Shown: positions 24,052-34,427, numbered from the stretch's first letter. The stretch is 64,000 bases of DNA from Adhaeribacter aquaticus DSM 16391 (GCF_000473365.1 NZ_KI421517.1:2319504-2383503), one strand, 5' to 3'. Notes: generated by a model from the letters alone, not told the origin. Made by a program: numbers and translations.

Positions 24052-26463
24052 ATGTTAAAAAACTATTTCACAATTGCCTGGCGCAACCTGGTGCGTAATA
24101 AAATTTATTCTGCCATTAATATCATTGGGCTGGCAACGGGCATTTCGGCGTGTATCCTTATTTTTCTGTACATCGAGGATGAATTAACCTATGAGCGCGA
24201 CTTCCAAAATGTTGACCGGATTGCAAGGGTAGTTACCAATGTAAAAATGCAGGGGCAGGATGATAAATTTGCCCGCTCGCCCTATATTTTAGGAAAAACG
24301 ATAGCGGGAAAGTACCCTGAAGCAGAAGTCGTAACGCAATTAATGCCTATTACCAAACAGACCATCTGGATTGGGGAAAAGTCTTTTAACGAAGACTATA
24401 TGTTCTTTACAGACAGCCGCTTTTTCGAGGTATTTACTTATGAACTTATTAAGGGAAATTTCTCTACCGCCCTTATTGCCCCGCAAACTATTGTTATTTC
24501 AGAAGAGCTGGCCAAAAAATACTTTGGGGGTGCCGAGGAGGCCATGGGACAAACCATTCAGTTTACCCGTAACCGCTACCACATTACCGGTATATTTCAG
24601 GATCCAAAACATTCGCACCTCAAAATAAATGCCCTGCTTTCAGTAAATACACTAGTACAGTTGCCCCAGGACAGCAGTACTCAAGCTAAAGTATTAGAAA
24701 CTAACTGGCTGAGCTTAAATTGGTACACCTACGTATTGTTATCAGACAAAGATCAACTGCCTGTTTTAGAGCAAAAGTTAGCCGCACTAAGCCAGCATAC
24801 CGTTGCTCCCTGGATTAAAGAAAATGCACTGACCGCTCAGGAAACCTTCCACCTGCAACCTATCCAGGATATTCATTTAAACCCCGATTGGAAATTTAGC
24901 ATAACGCCTCCCGGCAATAAAGCCTATGTGTATATTTTTAGTTTGGTAGCCATTTTCATTTTACTAATAGCCTGTATCAACTACATGAACCTGGCTACGG
25001 CCCGTTCTGCCAAGCGGGGGCGCGAGGTAGGTTTACGCAAGGTGGTAGGTGCCACCCGCTCCCAATTAATAAAACAATTCATCGGCGAATCGGTATTTAT
25101 TGCATTTTTTGCCATTTTACTGGCCCTGGCCCTGGTAGAAATTTCCCTGCCTTATTTTAACTCCCTTACCGAAAAGAATTTCTCTTTTACTTATTTCAAA
25201 CAGGGCTCTTTTCTGTTGGCTTTAGCCGGAATTATTTTATTTGTTGGTTTAGCAGCCGGCAGCTATCCGGCCTTTTTCCTCTCCAGGTTTAAACCAGTTG
25301 ATGTTCTTAAAAAAGATAAATCGCCGTTAAGCAGCAATACTTTATTACGAAAAGCTTTAGTAGTTACGCAATTTACCATCTCCATTATATTAATAATAGG
25401 GACTATAATTGTTTTCAGCCAGTTGCAATACATAAAACAAGCTGAATTAGGGTTTAATAAAAACCAGCTAATAGCGCTGGAAATTCCGGTAGGCGATACG
25501 CTGTTGCTCCGGCAGATTCCAGAAATAAAAACAGCGCTCTTACGCAACCCCAACGTTGAGAAAGTAGCCACCACGGTTAATATACCCGGCGATATAAGCT
25601 CCCGCATTATTATGCTGCTGGAGCAAAATGGCAAACAGGAAGAAAAAACAAACCCGGTCATGTTTGTAGATTATGATTTTCTGGACTTATTGAACATTCA
25701 GGTAATGCAGGGAAGAAATTTCTCCCTGGACTTGCCAACTGACCTGACAAAAAGTGTACTGGTAAACCAAACGCTGGCAAAGGCCATGGGCTGGCAAAAC
25801 CCCATAGGTAAAAAAGTCCAGTTAATAGATTACGATGCCCGGGTAGTAGGCGTGGTAAAAGATTTTCATTATACCTCGTTACACACGCCTATTGAACCTT
25901 TGGTAATAGCCTTGGCTCCCAAACTTCCGGGTTATTTACTTATTAAAGTTAATACCAATAATTTATCCCGGACGCTTAACTTTATAGAGCAAAAATGGAA
26001 AGCATTTGATACCCGGCACCCCATGGAGTATTTTTTCCTGGACCAGTATTTTGATAAACAGTACCGCACAGAGGAAAAAATGCTAACCATATTTGGTTAC
26101 TTTGCCGGACTCACCATTATTATTGCCTGCCTCGGCTTATTTGGCTTAACGGCCTTTACGGCCGAACAACGAACCCGGGAAATCGGCATCCGGAAAGTTT
26201 TAGGAGGCTCGGTGGCAGATATCATTATTTTACTATCCAAAGATTTTGCCTGGCTTGTATTAGTAGCTATTGTACTGGCTTGCCCTATTGCCTGGTACAG
26301 CATGCACCGCTGGCTCCAGGGCTTCGCCTACCGGGTTACCATCCATTGGTGGATTTTTATGTTAGCCGGTACTTTCGCTATTTTGCTTACGATGCTTACG
26401 GTAGGGATGCAGGCGGCCAAAGCAGCCGGGGCCAATCCGGTTAAATCGCTCCGGTCAGAATAA
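24052..26463 (+). CDS. FtsX/MacB-type ABC transporter permease
   Basis: 803 aa inner-membrane protein with two FtsX halves. An N-terminal helix (IYSAINIIGLATGISACILIF) is followed by a MacB-type periplasmic domain (about 55-280). A three-helix FtsX block comes next (about 290-430, with LIACINYMNLATARSAKRGREVGLRKVVGA). A second periplasmic domain (about 480-680) and a C-terminal FtsX block with RTREIGIRKVLGG complete it. The ATP-binding partner is not in the window, which is common for these Bacteroidota permeases. The ATG at 24052 is preferred to an in-frame GTG 35 codons upstream because it gives the family N-terminus MLKNYFTIAWRNL. Confidence 0.92.
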   Translation: MLKNYFTIAWRNLVRNKIYSAINIIGLATGISACILIFLYIEDELTYERDFQNVDRIARVVTNVKMQGQDDKFARSPYILGKTIAGKYPEAEVVTQLMPITKQTIWIGEKSFNEDYMFFTDSRFFEVFTYELIKGNFSTALIAPQTIVISEELAKKYFGGAEEAMGQTIQFTRNRYHITGIFQDPKHSHLKINALLSVNTLVQLPQDSSTQAKVLETNWLSLNWYTYVLLSDKDQLPVLEQKLAALSQHTVAPWIKENALTAQETFHLQPIQDIHLNPDWKFSITPPGNKAYVYIFSLVAIFILLIACINYMNLATARSAKRGREVGLRKVVGATRSQLIKQFIGESVFIAFFAILLALALVEISLPYFNSLTEKNFSFTYFKQGSFLLALAGIILFVGLAAGSYPAFFLSRFKPVDVLKKDKSPLSSNTLLRKALVVTQFTISIILIIGTIIVFSQLQYIKQAELGFNKNQLIALEIPVGDTLLLRQIPEIKTALLRNPNVEKVATTVNIPGDISSRIIMLLEQNGKQEEKTNPVMFVDYDFLDLLNIQVMQGRNFSLDLPTDLTKSVLVNQTLAKAMGWQNPIGKKVQLIDYDARVVGVVKDFHYTSLHTPIEPLVIALAPKLPGYLLIKVNTNNLSRTLNFIEQKWKAFDTRHPMEYFFLDQYFDKQYRTEEKMLTIFGYFAGLTIIIACLGLFGLTAFTAEQRTREIGIRKVLGGSVADIIILLSKDFAWLVLVAIVLACPIAWYSMHRWLQGFAYRVTIHWWIFMLAGTFAILLTMLTVGMQAAKAAGANPVKSLRSE

Positions 26464-26655
26464 TTTTAATATAGAAATAAGCCTATTTACTATATTGCAA
26501 ACTTTCCAGTGCTGCTACCAAAGGCTTAACTATACCTATTACAATATTAAATGGCTTATGTAATTCCCTGCTTAAACAAATTGGTACAATATTAGCCATC
26601 ACCGAACTGATTACCCTTACCTGAGTGTTATACCCTAAACCCGATTATCCACTAT

Positions 26656-28521
26656 ATGAAGAAATTACTTTTGTTTTATGCCTGTTTCCTGTTACAAATG
26701 GCTGCTTTTGCCAATGAAGAACCCGAACTGGCTAAACAACAGACCTACCAGTTTTCTTTAGACCTAACCCAGGTGAAAGAAGACCGGATTCCGGTTACTT
26801 TAAAAGTACCAGCTATTAAACAAAAAGAAATAATTTATAACCTGCCCAAAATGGTACCGGGCACCTATGCTATTTACGATTTCGGAAAATTCGTTACCGA
26901 GTTCCGGGCCTACGATAAAAAAGGCCGCACCTTATCCGTACAACAGCTCGACCAAAACCGGTGGAAAATTAAAAATGCATCGGCTTTAGACCAGATAACT
27001 TATTGGGTGGACGACACCTTTGGCAATACCAAGAAAGCCGATATTGTTTTTGAACCGGCCGGTACCAACATTGAAGAAAACAAGAATTTTCTTATAAACC
27101 CGCACGGCTTTATTGGCTACTTCGATGGCATGAAACGGGTACCTTACGAAATTACCATTACCAAACCCGAACAATTTTACGGTTCCACGCCGCTAAAAGC
27201 AGTTAAGTCTACTCCTTCTACCGATACCTACCGGGTAGAATCGTACATGACCGTAGTGGACTCTCCGTTGATGTACAGCGAACCTGATACAGCCATGTTA
27301 AAAATTGGGGGGGCCGATATTCTGATTTCTGTTTACTCGCCTAATAAAGCGGTACGAGCGACTACCATACAGCAAAATATCCGGGAAACATTAGAAGCGC
27401 AGAAAAACTATTTAGGCGGTAAACTTCCTGTAGATAAGTACGCTTTTTTAGTTTATGTAGACGATGTTTTTAATTCCTCTGGCGCTTATGGAGCCCTGGA
27501 GCACTCTTATTCATCCGTTTATTATTTCCCCCCGCTGGAGCCGGAACAAATTGCCAACCAGATCAGAAGCATTGCGGCGCACGAATTCTTTCATGTGGTA
27601 ACGCCATTAAGTATTCATTCAGAAGAAATTGGCGATTTTGATTACATCCGGCCTAAAATGTCGAAGCACTTGTGGCTTTACGAAGGCGTAACCGAATACT
27701 TTGCCTCGCATGTACAGGTAAACCAGAAGCTAATTACCCCGGAGCAGTATTTAACAAAACTGAAGGGCTACATTGCTTTCTCTAAACAGTACAAAGACGA
27801 ATTGCCGTTTACCGTAATGAGTAAAGGAGCTTTAGATGACCATGCTGCCCAATATGGTAACGTATACCAGAAAGGCGCGCTGATAGGCATGGCCCTGGAT
27901 ATCAGGCTGCGTGAGTTATCAAACGGCAAATACGGTGTGCTTAATTTAATGACCGACTTAGCTAAAACCTACGGCAAAGACAGGTCTTTTAAAGACGAAG
28001 AACTCTTTGATAAGATTACAGCGCTTACTTACCCGGAAATAAGAGATTTCTTCCGGAAATATGTAGAAGGACCAACGCCTTTACCTTATACCGATATTTT
28101 TAACACCGTAGGTATTACTTACGCGCCTAAACTAACCGAACAGATTAACACCTTTGGCAAGGTAGAAACAGCTGTAAACAAAGATGGACGGGTACTTATT
28201 GCCGGCACCAGTAACATGAACGAATTCGGTAAAAAAATGGGTTACCAGCAAGGTGATGTGATCATGGCTGTAAATGGCCAGGAAGCTACTTCCGTTAACA
28301 TGAATCAATTAATCAGCCAGTATGTAACAAATGGGAATGTTGGTGATAAACTACAGGTAACGGTACAGCGGCGCGACAATAACGGCAAGCCCATTACCCT
28401 TAAATTAGAAGGAAACCTGATGAAAGTAGCCGTGGAAAGCACCCATGTATTACGCCCCGATCCGCAAGCAACAGAAAAACAGAAACAGTTGCTGGAAGCC
28501 TGGCTATACAGCTCTTTATAA
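26656..28521 (+). CDS. M61 family metallopeptidase with PDZ domain
   Basis: 621 aa secreted zinc peptidase related to glycyl aminopeptidases. A signal peptide (MKKLLLFYACFLLQMAAFA) is followed by an N-terminal beta domain. The zinc motif HEFFH is at residues 309-313, with the downstream Glu ligand in LWLYEGVTEYF. A PDZ domain (about 500-590) contains KMGYQQGDVIMAVNGQEA. Monocistronic, with a strong terminator. The physiological substrate is unknown. Confidence 0.93.
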   Translation: MKKLLLFYACFLLQMAAFANEEPELAKQQTYQFSLDLTQVKEDRIPVTLKVPAIKQKEIIYNLPKMVPGTYAIYDFGKFVTEFRAYDKKGRTLSVQQLDQNRWKIKNASALDQITYWVDDTFGNTKKADIVFEPAGTNIEENKNFLINPHGFIGYFDGMKRVPYEITITKPEQFYGSTPLKAVKSTPSTDTYRVESYMTVVDSPLMYSEPDTAMLKIGGADILISVYSPNKAVRATTIQQNIRETLEAQKNYLGGKLPVDKYAFLVYVDDVFNSSGAYGALEHSYSSVYYFPPLEPEQIANQIRSIAAHEFFHVVTPLSIHSEEIGDFDYIRPKMSKHLWLYEGVTEYFASHVQVNQKLITPEQYLTKLKGYIAFSKQYKDELPFTVMSKGALDDHAAQYGNVYQKGALIGMALDIRLRELSNGKYGVLNLMTDLAKTYGKDRSFKDEELFDKITALTYPEIRDFFRKYVEGPTPLPYTDIFNTVGITYAPKLTEQINTFGKVETAVNKDGRVLIAGTSNMNEFGKKMGYQQGDVIMAVNGQEATSVNMNQLISQYVTNGNVGDKLQVTVQRRDNNGKPITLKLEGNLMKVAVESTHVLRPDPQATEKQKQLLEAWLYSSL

Positions 28522-28541
28522 TACCTGCTATTCAGCTTTAG

Positions 28542-28585
28542 AATACCCCCTGGAGACTAAGTTCTTCAGGGGGTATTTTTTTTTA
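28542..28585 (+). terminator. Terminator after the M61 peptidase gene
   Basis: AATACCCCCTG pairs with CAGGGGGTATT across a 14-nt loop and is followed by a T-run. Confidence 0.9.
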
Positions 28586-28786
28586 CCGGCTACGCTTCCA
28601 GCAAAAAAAATTAAATCATTATAATAAATTTGTTACAAAACACCCAAAACTGCGCATAATAAACATTTACATAATTATTGATTATCAATATATTAAACAA
28701 ATTTAATATCTATTTATAACAATAAAACCTATGTTACGCAGCACCCGCAAATTTCCTTTATTCATGGCTTATTTAATAGTACGTTT

Positions 28787-29290
28787 ATGCCAGTGAAATC
28801 CGCTATAGCTATGAATACATCTGAAATTCTGAACCAAACCCTAGCTTGGCTTTATTACAAAGACCAGGAATCTCCGGGAAGCATGTGGGATATCTCCAGC
28901 TTCTTAAATACTTTAGGATTGAAAACAGAGAGCCAGCTAATTGGCTTAGAACTGGCAGAACGGGGCTATTTACGCACTTATTTTCGTTACGAAACCAGAA
29001 ATTCGTTTAATGCAGCCATTAACATGTCCGGAATTCAACAAGTGGCCCCAAAAGAAGTACACGCACTAACTCAGGTTATTCTTAATACGCTAAACAGCGA
29101 GCCAGAGAAGTATCATGATTTGTCTGAAATACCAGGCTTAGAGTCTAAAGAGTGGGCGCAGCTGGCAGAATTTGCCCGTTACCTGCTTAAGCAGGGCTGG
29201 ATTGAGGCTAATAGCCGCGAAGAGAAACTTTTTGTAAAGCTTACTATTAAAGGCAGCATCTACTTAAGAAATCAGGATACAATTGCTTAG
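28787..29290 (+). CDS. Hypothetical protein, 167 aa
   Basis: Soluble, mostly helical protein; I do not recognise the family. The C-terminal half (WAQLAEFARYLLKQGWIEANSREEKLFVKLTIKGSIYLRN) has the rhythm of a winged-helix module, with helix, turn and a beta wing, but this is only an impression. Two starts are possible: ATG at 28787, or ATG at 28811, which avoids overlap with a promoter-like TACGTTTA at 28780-28787. It stands alone between terminators. Confidence 0.7.
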   Translation: MPVKSAIAMNTSEILNQTLAWLYYKDQESPGSMWDISSFLNTLGLKTESQLIGLELAERGYLRTYFRYETRNSFNAAINMSGIQQVAPKEVHALTQVILNTLNSEPEKYHDLSEIPGLESKEWAQLAEFARYLLKQGWIEANSREEKLFVKLTIKGSIYLRNQDTIA

Positions 29291-29613
29291 ATTTTAAACG
29301 GATTTCGAAAGCTTTTAAATTATAACCCAGAAAAATAGCTGTACGGAAAACTGGGAGCTGAACCGACTTGGTAAATACTGACTTTACTGTCAATAAAGAA
29401 AAATACGAAAGAACCACCTGGCAAAATAAAAGGAAAATTTACGCCCAAGCCAGGCAAAATGCTTTTACTTAATTTTTTACTTCTTTTCTGAACAGGGGCG
29501 TTTGGAGAAGATTACCTGAAAAGGAATAACAATGGTTAATTTGTTAGTTTTGTTTGTGAGGAATCTGTAAAAAAAGAGCCTGCCTAAGCAGGTTCTTTTT
29601 TTTACAGAATAAC
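29291..29613. other. Spacer with terminator, otherwise empty
   Basis: 323 nt of AT-rich sequence. A full -7 consensus TAGTTTTG at 29545-29552 points directly into the terminator at 29567, so it would make only a very short RNA. No gene was recognised. Confidence 0.3.
29567..29605. terminator. Terminator between convergent genes
   Basis: AAAAAAGAGCCTGC pairs with GCAGGTTCTTTTTTT across CTAA with one G.U. It has A- and T-tracts on both sides and serves mainly the TerB-like gene on the minus strand. Confidence 0.85.
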
Positions 29614-30015
29614 TTAAGAGGCTCTCCGGTTAATTCGTCCGCCTGATAATTGCTTGATCATATCATCCAGAATCTCTTTCCCATAACCAATACGGTGAGC
29701 ATATTCCTGACATAATACATACTCGCGGTCGTGCAGGTGGCCGTCTTCCAGCATAAATTGCACCAGGGTTTGCAGCTCCATGGTTTTCTGTAAACCATCC
29801 TCCGGAATAATAAAACTTAGTACACTTAAATTATCGGCTATGGGCATTACGTCTTCGGCTCTTAGGCCCAAGCGGTTACCGTATTCCAGTAATAGCTTGC
29901 TTTCCTGTTCATCCAGGCGGCCATCGGCAGCAGCTATTAATATTAAGTTCTGAAAAAAAGACAGCTTCTTTTGGGTAGTATCCAATAAGCTTTCTATAGA
30001 TTGTTCTGGTTGCAT
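29614..30015 (-). CDS. TerB-like helical protein
   Basis: 133 aa, all-helical, cytoplasmic. The segment LILIAAADGRLDEQESKLL near residues 24-42 is the characteristic acidic metal-binding-like loop of the tellurite-resistance TerB fold. A second similar helix pair (LVQFMLEDGHLHDREYVLC) follows. Such stand-alone TerB-like proteins are common; tellurite resistance itself should not be assumed. Confidence 0.7.
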   Translation of the reverse strand: MQPEQSIESLLDTTQKKLSFFQNLILIAAADGRLDEQESKLLLEYGNRLGLRAEDVMPIADNLSVLSFIIPEDGLQKTMELQTLVQFMLEDGHLHDREYVLCQEYAHRIGYGKEILDDMIKQLSGGRINRRAS

Positions 30016-30099
30016 ATGCTACAAAAAAATAAAGTCCGTTTACATTATGGTAGCTTATTGAACGGAGGCGAAAGCGTAAAGTTTTAAACCGCCCACAGA

Positions 30100-30654
30100 C
30101 TAGAACCCAAATATGTTTCCCTTTTTAGGCTCTTCTTTTGCCTTATTTTTATTCTTTTTAGACTTGTTATCACTCCGGTCAAAAATGCCAAATAAACCTC
30201 TCTTTTCCCGCTTTTCTTTTACCAGGATGTAGCGTATCGAGAAGCCACCACTTATTCTCCCCCAGTCTTCGTGGTTTACATGAAAAGCCGGTTTCACGTC
30301 CAGCGACAATAAAATAGGGAATATAGGCAATTTCATTTCGGTACCCAGTATCACATCGCCACCGTAAAAACCACCGGCATCTTTTAGATGCCCCACGTGG
30401 GCACCCGCCCCCAGGTACCAGTTAAACCCCTTCCCCATTATCGGGAAGTGATGCTCAAACAAAGCAGTACCGGATACCTCGCGGGTACCGGCCAATACGA
30501 TACCTTCCAGGGTATTTCTTTCCATTATTTTTTGCTGAATGGTACCGCCAAAATCATTTTTACCGATTCTGATACCGGCTGCCGTACGGTACTTTTGTGC
30601 AGAGGCAGCTAAACAGAAAAAACAAAACGTTAGTAGTAGAAAATATTTTTTCAT
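30100..30654 (-). CDS. Secreted outer-membrane beta-barrel-like protein
   Basis: 184 aa with a clear signal peptide (MKKYFLLLTFCFFCLAASA, cleaved before QKYR). The middle contains alternating strands and Gly/aromatic residues (GFNWYLGAGAHVGH, GGFYGGDVILGTEMKLP, GRISGGFSIRYILV) as in small outer-membrane barrels. An unusual Lys-rich tail (about residues 145-184, SDNKSKKNKNKAKEEPKKG) follows. The function is unknown. Confidence 0.7.
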   Translation of the reverse strand: MKKYFLLLTFCFFCLAASAQKYRTAAGIRIGKNDFGGTIQQKIMERNTLEGIVLAGTREVSGTALFEHHFPIMGKGFNWYLGAGAHVGHLKDAGGFYGGDVILGTEMKLPIFPILLSLDVKPAFHVNHEDWGRISGGFSIRYILVKEKREKRGLFGIFDRSDNKSKKNKNKAKEEPKKGNIFGF

Positions 30655-31040
30655 GCGTAAATCTTTTTCTTAGCCTTTACCAAAATCTTTGCCAGAAAAG
30701 CCAGATCCAGTCAGGCCAATATACGCGCAATTGCTTTAGAAGAATGAATTTTTTTAAAAGGAAAACCGAGGACCCTGATTTACAATATTTTTAAAAAGTA
30801 GTAGGCAGCTTAAGCCAGGCTACTTTTGCCTCCTTTTAACCTCCCGGGCATACCTGCCTTAACTGCCAGCGGGAGTTAGTATATTTTAAGTTTTGGGGTA
30901 GGCGTTTAACTAAAGAGCCCGAAATAAAAAAGAGGGTTTATTGTCAGCATTTCAGTCCGGGAAAAAACAAGGGCAAAAAGACTATCACCCAAGCAAATAC
31001 CAGGTAAAATTACCCCTTTAATTACCCTAACGCCCTTGTT
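30655..31040. other. Spacer between barrel protein and CheB-like gene
   Basis: 386 nt containing the promoter region of the barrel gene and a possible terminator for the CheB-like gene (see 30964-31042). No coding sequence was recognised. Confidence 0.3.
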
Positions 31041-31042
31041 TT
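30964..31042 (-). terminator. Possible long-loop terminator after the first CheB-like gene
   Basis: AAAACAAGGGC (30964-30974) is the complement of GCCCTTGTTTT (31032-31042). On the minus strand the 3' arm ends in TTTTTTC. The 57-nt loop contains an inner GGTAA/TTACC hairpin. It overlaps the stop codon, so it is less certain than the other terminators. Confidence 0.45.
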
Positions 31043-32084
31043 AGCCGGCTTCCCGGTGGTGCTCAGCATCCGAAATAGTGGCCGCCTCCAGGATATACCG
31101 AATGCGCTCAATGTGTACTTTCATTTCTTCGGCCCGTTCGCGCTGTACATCTGCCCACTTTTTGTTGCCCCGGTTAGTATCCTGAGTCGCCAAATTAATA
31201 AGCATGTTGCGGCGTTCTTCCAGGGTGCGCATGGCCACCCACAAGGTTTCCTCCAGCGCCGAATTCATGCCCGATAGTAATGACAGATCGGTGTAGGCGT
31301 GGCCGGAATGGCACCGGAAACGCGTAATGCCTTTTTCTTCTTTATTTATTTCCCAAAGGCTCCCACCACAATCGGGGCAGGAATAAGGCGCTCGTTTGCC
31401 TAGATTATCCATATCAGCAATACTGCTTGTTTCACTATTTATCATCACACGTTGGGCTATTTTAGCTTCCAGAATTATTTCGGGCGGAATGTTTCGCTGC
31501 TCTTCAGCAGGCTGATGCACCAGGCTCTCCAGTAAAGCCCCCATTTTTGCAACAGGTGTGGTGTAATCTACCTTTAAATTCCGGATCACATTGCGCGGCA
31601 AATCCGGATACTCCGCATCATTAGGCTCCTGCACTACCGTAATACCGCCGCAACGGTAAACACATTCCATACCCACCAGGCCATCGTTTAAAAAACCGGT
31701 TAATATTACCCCAATAACCTTAGAACCATGAATAGCAGCTGCCGAACGGAAAAGCGGATCGATGGAAGGCCGGAACTGGTTTTCGCGAGGGCCTTTTGCT
31801 ACCAGAATATGCTGCTCATTAATAAGCAAATGATGATCACTGGGGGCAAAGTAAACCGTACCGTACCGGAAATGCGTGCCGTGGCTAGCCATTTCACAGG
31901 CTAATTCCGTACTTCTGGCCAGTCGCTTAACCAGGTAATCTGCATTGGAATCGGCAGAAAGGTGTTGCACAATAAAAATAGCGGCCGGCAGATTGGCTGG
32001 CAACGGGGCTAATAACTGGCAAAGCGCTTCCATGCCGCCCGCCGAGGTTCCGATAACAATAATATGATGGCCGCTTACCTGCAT
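31041..32084 (-). CDS. CheB-type methylesterase without receiver domain, with C-terminal zinc-ribbon-like module
   Basis: 347 aa. CheB catalytic domain (about 1-190): nucleophile Ser in GTSAGGMEAL, His in VQHLS, Asp in GFLNDGLVGM. There is no N-terminal receiver domain. The C-terminal part carries CPDCGG and, about 25 residues later, CHSGHAY, a probable zinc ribbon, then a helical tail (ALEETLWVAMRTLEERRNML). The adjacent plus-strand paralog at 32982 has the same two-part plan. No chemotaxis gene set accompanies it, so a signalling role other than classical chemoreceptor adaptation is likely; this is inference. Confidence 0.88.
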   Translation of the reverse strand: MQVSGHHIIVIGTSAGGMEALCQLLAPLPANLPAAIFIVQHLSADSNADYLVKRLARSTELACEMASHGTHFRYGTVYFAPSDHHLLINEQHILVAKGPRENQFRPSIDPLFRSAAAIHGSKVIGVILTGFLNDGLVGMECVYRCGGITVVQEPNDAEYPDLPRNVIRNLKVDYTTPVAKMGALLESLVHQPAEEQRNIPPEIILEAKIAQRVMINSETSSIADMDNLGKRAPYSCPDCGGSLWEINKEEKGITRFRCHSGHAYTDLSLLSGMNSALEETLWVAMRTLEERRNMLINLATQDTNRGNKKWADVQRERAEEMKVHIERIRYILEAATISDAEHHREAG

Positions 32085-32220
32085 AAATAATGGGTTAGTT
32101 TTAAGAGATAATTGCTTACGCAGGAATTTACATTTTGTCTATCCGGTTTACTATTTACCCATAAATGCTTCCGGGCCACATCCGGCAGCAGGCTACCATG
32201 CTTACTTCTTAAAGCAGTTG

Positions 32221-32786
32221 CTACACGTACACCAGGACTTGCTGTGCAACAAGCCGGGATACCTTATAGCCTACCGGCATATGAGCCAGCACTGCCTGGG
32301 GCATTTCCGGATACGGCGCATTTTCGGGGTCTTGTACTACAGTAATGCCCCCGCTCCGGCCCATAGCATTTAGCCCCTCTACTCCATCGTCGCGCATACC
32401 CGAAAGTACTACCCCAATTACCACTGAGTTAAAATCAGCCGCCGCCCACCGAAACAAGGTATCAATAGAAGGACGAAACGTGTTTTCCCGGGGCTCTTTG
32501 GTTACCCGTACCGCCTCGCCGGTTAATAGCAAATGATGGTCGGGCAGGGCCAGGTAAACCCGTTAGGCCGGATAGGTTCTTTATCTACGGCAAAATTGCA
32601 GGGCAATTCACTGTTTTTAGCTAAATGTTTTAAAAAGGCCTGCCCCATGGTTTCGCTGGAAAGGTGCTGCACCACAAAAACGGATGCAGGCAAGCCCTCG
32701 GGCAAGTTTTCCAGAATTACCGGCAAAGCTTCCCTCCCACCGGCGGAGGCTCCCAAAACAATAATGGGATGTGTTGGCGTAGTCAT
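32221..32786 (-). pseudogene. Frameshifted and truncated CheB-type gene
   Basis: The start (32786, MTTPTHPIIVLGASAGGREAL) and the end (IGVVLSGMRDDGVEGL to the stop at 32221) are both recognisably CheB but in different frames. The break lies at about 32559-32564 (AACGGG on the minus strand). After it the first frame runs into a stop at 32523, while the +1 frame gives RVYLALPDHHLLLTGEA, matching [17 protein letters not shown] in the 32982 paralog. Loss of one base from AACCGGG is the simplest cause. The zinc-ribbon module of the paralogs is absent. All three catalytic residues are still encoded. Confidence 0.85.
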
Positions 32787-32981
32787 AAGCCAGAATATAT
32801 ATCAAACAGGTTTTAACCATATGCAGAAAAGAGTACCAGGTAGGTTCTCCCGCAGATTTTGGTTGGGCTCCGGAATTAATGACTTAACATATACCTCCAA
32901 GATACCGGCTTTCCCTTTTTAACCTCCCGCTGCCGCACGCGTAAACAGTACATATAATTTTTAGTACAACCAACAACCAGC

Positions 32982-34052
32982 ATGTTCGGACACGAAGAAA
33001 ACACCCCGGGGAAAACCAAAAAAGATATTATTGTTATTGGCTCATCGGCAGGTGGTGTTAAAGCGCTTATTGAGCTGGTAAAGGGGCTGCCAAAAGATTT
33101 TCCGGGTTCTGTTTTTATTGCGCAGCACATAGCTCCTTACTCCGAAAGCCTATTACCCGACTTGCTGAGCCTGGCCGGCCCCTTACCGGCAGAACATCCG
33201 CAGGATGGACAAGCCATACTACCCGGTAGAATTTATATAGCCCCACCCGACCACCACTTGCTGCTGGAGGAAGGCAAGGTACTGGTAAAACGGGGCCCAA
33301 AAGAAAACCGGTTCCGGCCCTCGGCAGACGCGTTGTTCCGATCGGCGGCCTACGTATATGGGTCAAGGGTAATTGGGGTAGTACTTTCGGGATACCTCGA
33401 CGATGGCACCTCCGGGTTATGGACGGTGAACCAATTAGGTGGTACTACCATTGTGCAGGATCCTAAAGATGCGGAATATCCGGCCATGCCTGCTAATGTG
33501 CTGGAGTTTGTAGACGTAGATTATGCTGTTTCTCTTAAAGAGCTGGCCGGTTTACTCGTAAATCTTACGAATCAGGACGCGCCCCAGCCGAAAAAGATCC
33601 ACCAGAACGAACTGGAGAAACTGGAAATAGAAGTTAAAATAGCCCGTTACGATGATGCCTTCCGGATGGGGATAATAGAAAAAGGAGAACTTACCCCCTT
33701 TACCTGCCCCGATTGCCATGGTGCTTTAACCAAACTGATTGAAGGCAATATAATCCGGTTCCGGTGCCATACCGGCCACGCCTATACCATTAGTACGTTG
33801 CTGTCCGAAGTAACCGAATCCGTAGAAAGCACCATGACCCAAGCCATGCGCGGGCTGGAAGAAACCAATATGCTGCTGGATCATTTGGCCAAACATTTTG
33901 AGGAGGTAAAGAAACCCGAAATGGCAGAATTATTTTATGCGAAAGCCCAGGAAGTAAACAAACAGGCCCGTCAGATTCATGATTCTATTTTCCGGCACCA
34001 GCTGCTAAGCGGCGACCTTCAACCGCCGAAAAATAGAAACAAAAGCAAATAG
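32982..34052 (+). CDS. CheB-type methylesterase with C-terminal zinc-ribbon-like module
   Basis: 356 aa paralog of the 31041 gene, on the opposite strand. CheB domain about 15-205 with Ser in [10 protein letters not shown], His in AQHIAP and Asp in [11 protein letters not shown] linker (about 205-245) is followed by CPDCHG and CHTGHAY, a probable zinc ribbon, and a helical tail with [22 protein letters not shown]. No receiver domain. It lies upstream of a small gene and the CheB-CheR-kinase gene on the same strand. Confidence 0.9.
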   Translation: MFGHEENTPGKTKKDIIVIGSSAGGVKALIELVKGLPKDFPGSVFIAQHIAPYSESLLPDLLSLAGPLPAEHPQDGQAILPGRIYIAPPDHHLLLEEGKVLVKRGPKENRFRPSADALFRSAAYVYGSRVIGVVLSGYLDDGTSGLWTVNQLGGTTIVQDPKDAEYPAMPANVLEFVDVDYAVSLKELAGLLVNLTNQDAPQPKKIHQNELEKLEIEVKIARYDDAFRMGIIEKGELTPFTCPDCHGALTKLIEGNIIRFRCHTGHAYTISTLLSEVTESVESTMTQAMRGLEETNMLLDHLAKHFEEVKKPEMAELFYAKAQEVNKQARQIHDSIFRHQLLSGDLQPPKNRNKSK

Positions 34053-34103
34053 CGTGGTTTTCGCCTTTAAAACAGCCAATTCTTTTCTTTTTAAGTATTT
34101 ATC

Positions 34104-34427
34104 ATGGCCTTTTTAGGTCTTTACCACCTTTTTATACCCCGGATTAAGTTGTTATATTCGTTATTTAAATTTATGCAACGGCTCATCGATTATATATATA
34201 CTCAACTGGAAGAACAGCACCTTTCGCGGGTTGAGGTTTTGGAACACCTGAATTACCTCGAGGAAATCATTACGCCCTCCATGTCCATAGCAGAACAGGT
34301 AAAATATTTAGCTTATAAAGTGCAGCTAAACCGACGCCTGATTCAGATGGATTATTTTATTCCGGTAAATGATGCAAGTTTCAGCGTGGCCACCCAACCT
34401 GGTAAAGCCTATCGGCCTAGGAACTAG
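34104..34427 (+). CDS. Small hypothetical protein between CheB-like genes
   Basis: Up to 107 aa. The more likely product starts at an internal ATG (34173, MQRLIDYIYTQLEE) and is 84 aa, because the first 23 residues look like untranslated AT-rich leader. It is helical and soluble, and I do not recognise the family. It sits 51 nt after the CheB-like gene and 52 nt before the CheB-CheR-kinase gene, so it may share their transcript. Confidence 0.5.
   Translation: MAFLGLYHLFIPRIKLLYSLFKFMQRLIDYIYTQLEEQHLSRVEVLEHLNYLEEIITPSMSIAEQVKYLAYKVQLNRRLIQMDYFIPVNDASFSVATQPGKAYRPRN

Noticed and set aside
29545-29552. Full -7 consensus TAGTTTTG in the spacer before the TerB-like gene
   Set aside because: It points straight into the terminator at 29567 and no gene follows on that strand. 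It is most likely a chance match.
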